From Bradyrhizobium japonicum USDA 6 (GTDB lineage: Bacteria; Pseudomonadota; Alphaproteobacteria; Rhizobiales; Xanthobacteraceae), in the NCBI RefSeq assembly GCF_000284375.1, contig NC_017249.1, forward strand, positions 8,797,001-8,861,000: a stretch of DNA of 64,000 nucleotides, written 5' to 3'. Positions within the stretch are counted from its first letter, which is position 1; every line of letters starts with the position of its first letter. Below are positions 62,947-64,000 of this stretch, piece by piece. The notes under the pieces were generated by a model. It was not told the origin of the DNA and did no database searches. It saw nothing but the letters and a program-made list of their open reading frames with translations. Both the position numbers and the translations under genes were made by a program.

Positions 62947-64000
62947 ATGAATGTGTCCTCGCCGATCCCCACGAACGGAGATGCCGGTCTCGAGATCCTG
63001 TGGGACGACGGCGAGCGCGTCTTTTGCCGCGAATGGCGCCGGGGCGCCGATGGCAATTTCAACAATGTCTTGACCGTAAGAGCCGCGGCGGAACATCCGC
63101 CCGCGCTCCACGACCGGTTCGCTCACGAATACGCCTTGCGCAACGAGCTCGATCGAACCTGGGCCGTACGGCCGCTGGAGCTGATCCGCGATGGCGATCG
63201 TGCCTTGCTGATATTGGAAGACCCCGACAGCGAGCCGCTCGAGCGGCTGCTCGGAGCGCCGATGAAGCTAGACCACTTTTTGCGATTGGCTCCTGCCATT
63301 GCCGGAACGATCGCCCAGCTCCACCATCGTGGCCTGATCCACAAGGATCTGAAACCGGCGAACATCCTGGTCGACGCAGCGGGCGCGATCAGGATCACCG
63401 GGTTCGGGCTCGCATCTCGCCTGCCGCGCGAACGACAGCAGCTCGAGCCACCGGAGACCATCGCGGGCACGCTGGCCTATATGGCACCCGAGCAGACCGG
63501 CCGCATGAACCGGTCCGTCGATTCCCGCAGCGATCTGTACGCACTCGGCGTGACGTTCTACCGGATGCTGACGGGCGCACTGCCGTTCACCGCGGCCAAT
63601 CCGATGGAATGGGTGCACAGCCACATCGCGAGACGAGCCATTCCGCCAGCCAAACGGGTCGATGGCGTGCCTCGTGCCGTGTCGGCGATCATCATGAAGC
63701 TTCTCGCCAAGGCGGCTGAGGACCGCTACCAGACCGCCGCCGGCCTCAAGACCGACCTTGAGCACTGCCTTGCCGAATGGCTGGCGCAAGGCCGGATTGA
63801 CGGCTTTACGCCCGGTGAGGCGGACCAACCGGACCGCCTCCTCATTCCCGAGCGGCTCTACGGCAGGGAATATGAGATCGAGGCCTTGCTCGACGCATTC
63901 GACCGCGTCGCCCGGAGCGGAAAGCCGGAGCTCGTCTTGATCTCGGGCTATGCCGGTATCGGCAAGTCCGCCGTAGTCCACGAATTGCACAGGGTCCTGG
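62947..64000 (+). CDS. multidomain protein: Ser/Thr protein-kinase-like domain then AAA ATPase (3' partial)
   Basis: 351 codons visible, running off the right edge. Start ATG 62947 (MNVSSPIPTNGDAGLEILWDDGERVFCREWRR). Kinase-like domain about 20-275 with LIHKDLKPANILVD (HKD in place of HRD), ITGFGLASRL (GFG in place of DFG), GTLAYMAPEQTGRMNRSVDSRSDLYALGVTFYRMLTGALPF. Then the ATPase P-loop GYAGIGKSAVVHEL (about 333-346). This is the N-terminus of the trifunctional kinase/ATPase/GAF/histidine-kinase proteins common in rhizobia. The DFG Asp is replaced, so kinase activity is doubtful. Confidence 0.88.
   Translation, partial: MNVSSPIPTNGDAGLEILWDDGERVFCREWRRGADGNFNNVLTVRAAAEHPPALHDRFAHEYALRNELDRTWAVRPLELIRDGDRALLILEDPDSEPLERLLGAPMKLDHFLRLAPAIAGTIAQLHHRGLIHKDLKPANILVDAAGAIRITGFGLASRLPRERQQLEPPETIAGTLAYMAPEQTGRMNRSVDSRSDLYALGVTFYRMLTGALPFTAANPMEWVHSHIARRAIPPAKRVDGVPRAVSAIIMKLLAKAAEDRYQTAAGLKTDLEHCLAEWLAQGRIDGFTPGEADQPDRLLIPERLYGREYEIEALLDAFDRVARSGKPELVLISGYAGIGKSAVVHELHRVL

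Noticed and set aside
1-64000. CRISPR arrays, tRNA or rRNA genes, integrase or transposase genes
   Set aside because: None seen; no regular repeat-spacer pattern, no cloverleaf-like sequence recognised and no recombinase motif in any frame.

Overview
The window is GC-rich, densely packed DNA from an alphaproteobacterium, most probably a Bradyrhizobium (inference). Support: an mlotiK1-type cyclic-nucleotide-gated K+ channel, OpgC, a VirK-like protein, HWE-type kinase, urease, EgtD and FixJ-type regulators, and an intergenic repeat at about 28706-28808 that resembles one I remember from Bradyrhizobium genomes. No rRNA, tRNA, CRISPR array or intact insertion sequence was seen. The first gene (TRAP solute-binding subunit) and last gene (Ser/Thr-kinase-like multidomain protein) run off the window.

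Layout. 1-12.9 kb: housekeeping and accessory metabolism (TRAP receptor, CNG K+ channel, enoyl-CoA hydratase, GST with divergent WYL regulator and a perfect palindromic operator, desaturase/hydrolase/MBL genes, MFS transporter, AraC regulator, alcohol dehydrogenase). 12.9-17.7 kb: acyl-CoA synthetase, GntR/FCD regulator with two matching operators, orphan Leu/Ile/Val-type binding protein, AraC regulator. 17.9-26.7 kb: one long plus-strand operon with an acyl-CoA ligase and a ribose-type (CUT2) ABC importer. One of its permeases is fused to a strictosidine-synthase/SMP-30-like beta-propeller, and a second propeller gene follows; this is the most unusual system in the window. 26.7-37.7 kb: DUF2059, OpgC, a 1013-residue cyclase/ATPase/TPR protein, a nuclease, tyrosinase plus DUF2182 membrane protein, VirK-like protein. 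37.7-47.9 kb: a continuous minus-strand nitrogen island reading amidase, two cytochromes P460, a lactonase-like propeller, ureD-A-J-B-C-F-G, chorismate mutase. Its urease set is odd: no ureE, UreG lacks the P-loop lysine, and UreC lacks the flap cysteine. 48-54.3 kb: sulfite-oxidase-like protein with flavin reductase and DUF6510, DUF2000, SDR, quinone reductase, alpha/beta hydrolase, AraC regulator. 54.6-64 kb: signalling and stress region (histidine kinase/FixJ-type regulator, TMEM175 channel, two DUF417 proteins, HWE kinase, REC-ECF sigma-EgtD operon, multidomain kinase).

Newly noticed DNA patterns: a 44-bp composite palindromic module at two loci (54522-54565 and 61729-61772), and a 46-bp element encoding related mini-ORFs just upstream of the first P460 gene and the amidase gene. 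Seven places look like single-base losses that break genes (near 1711, 9898, 18259, 43265, 54946, 55450 and 56749). Several are in homopolymers, so consensus errors are a serious possibility and the affected genes may be intact in the real genome.
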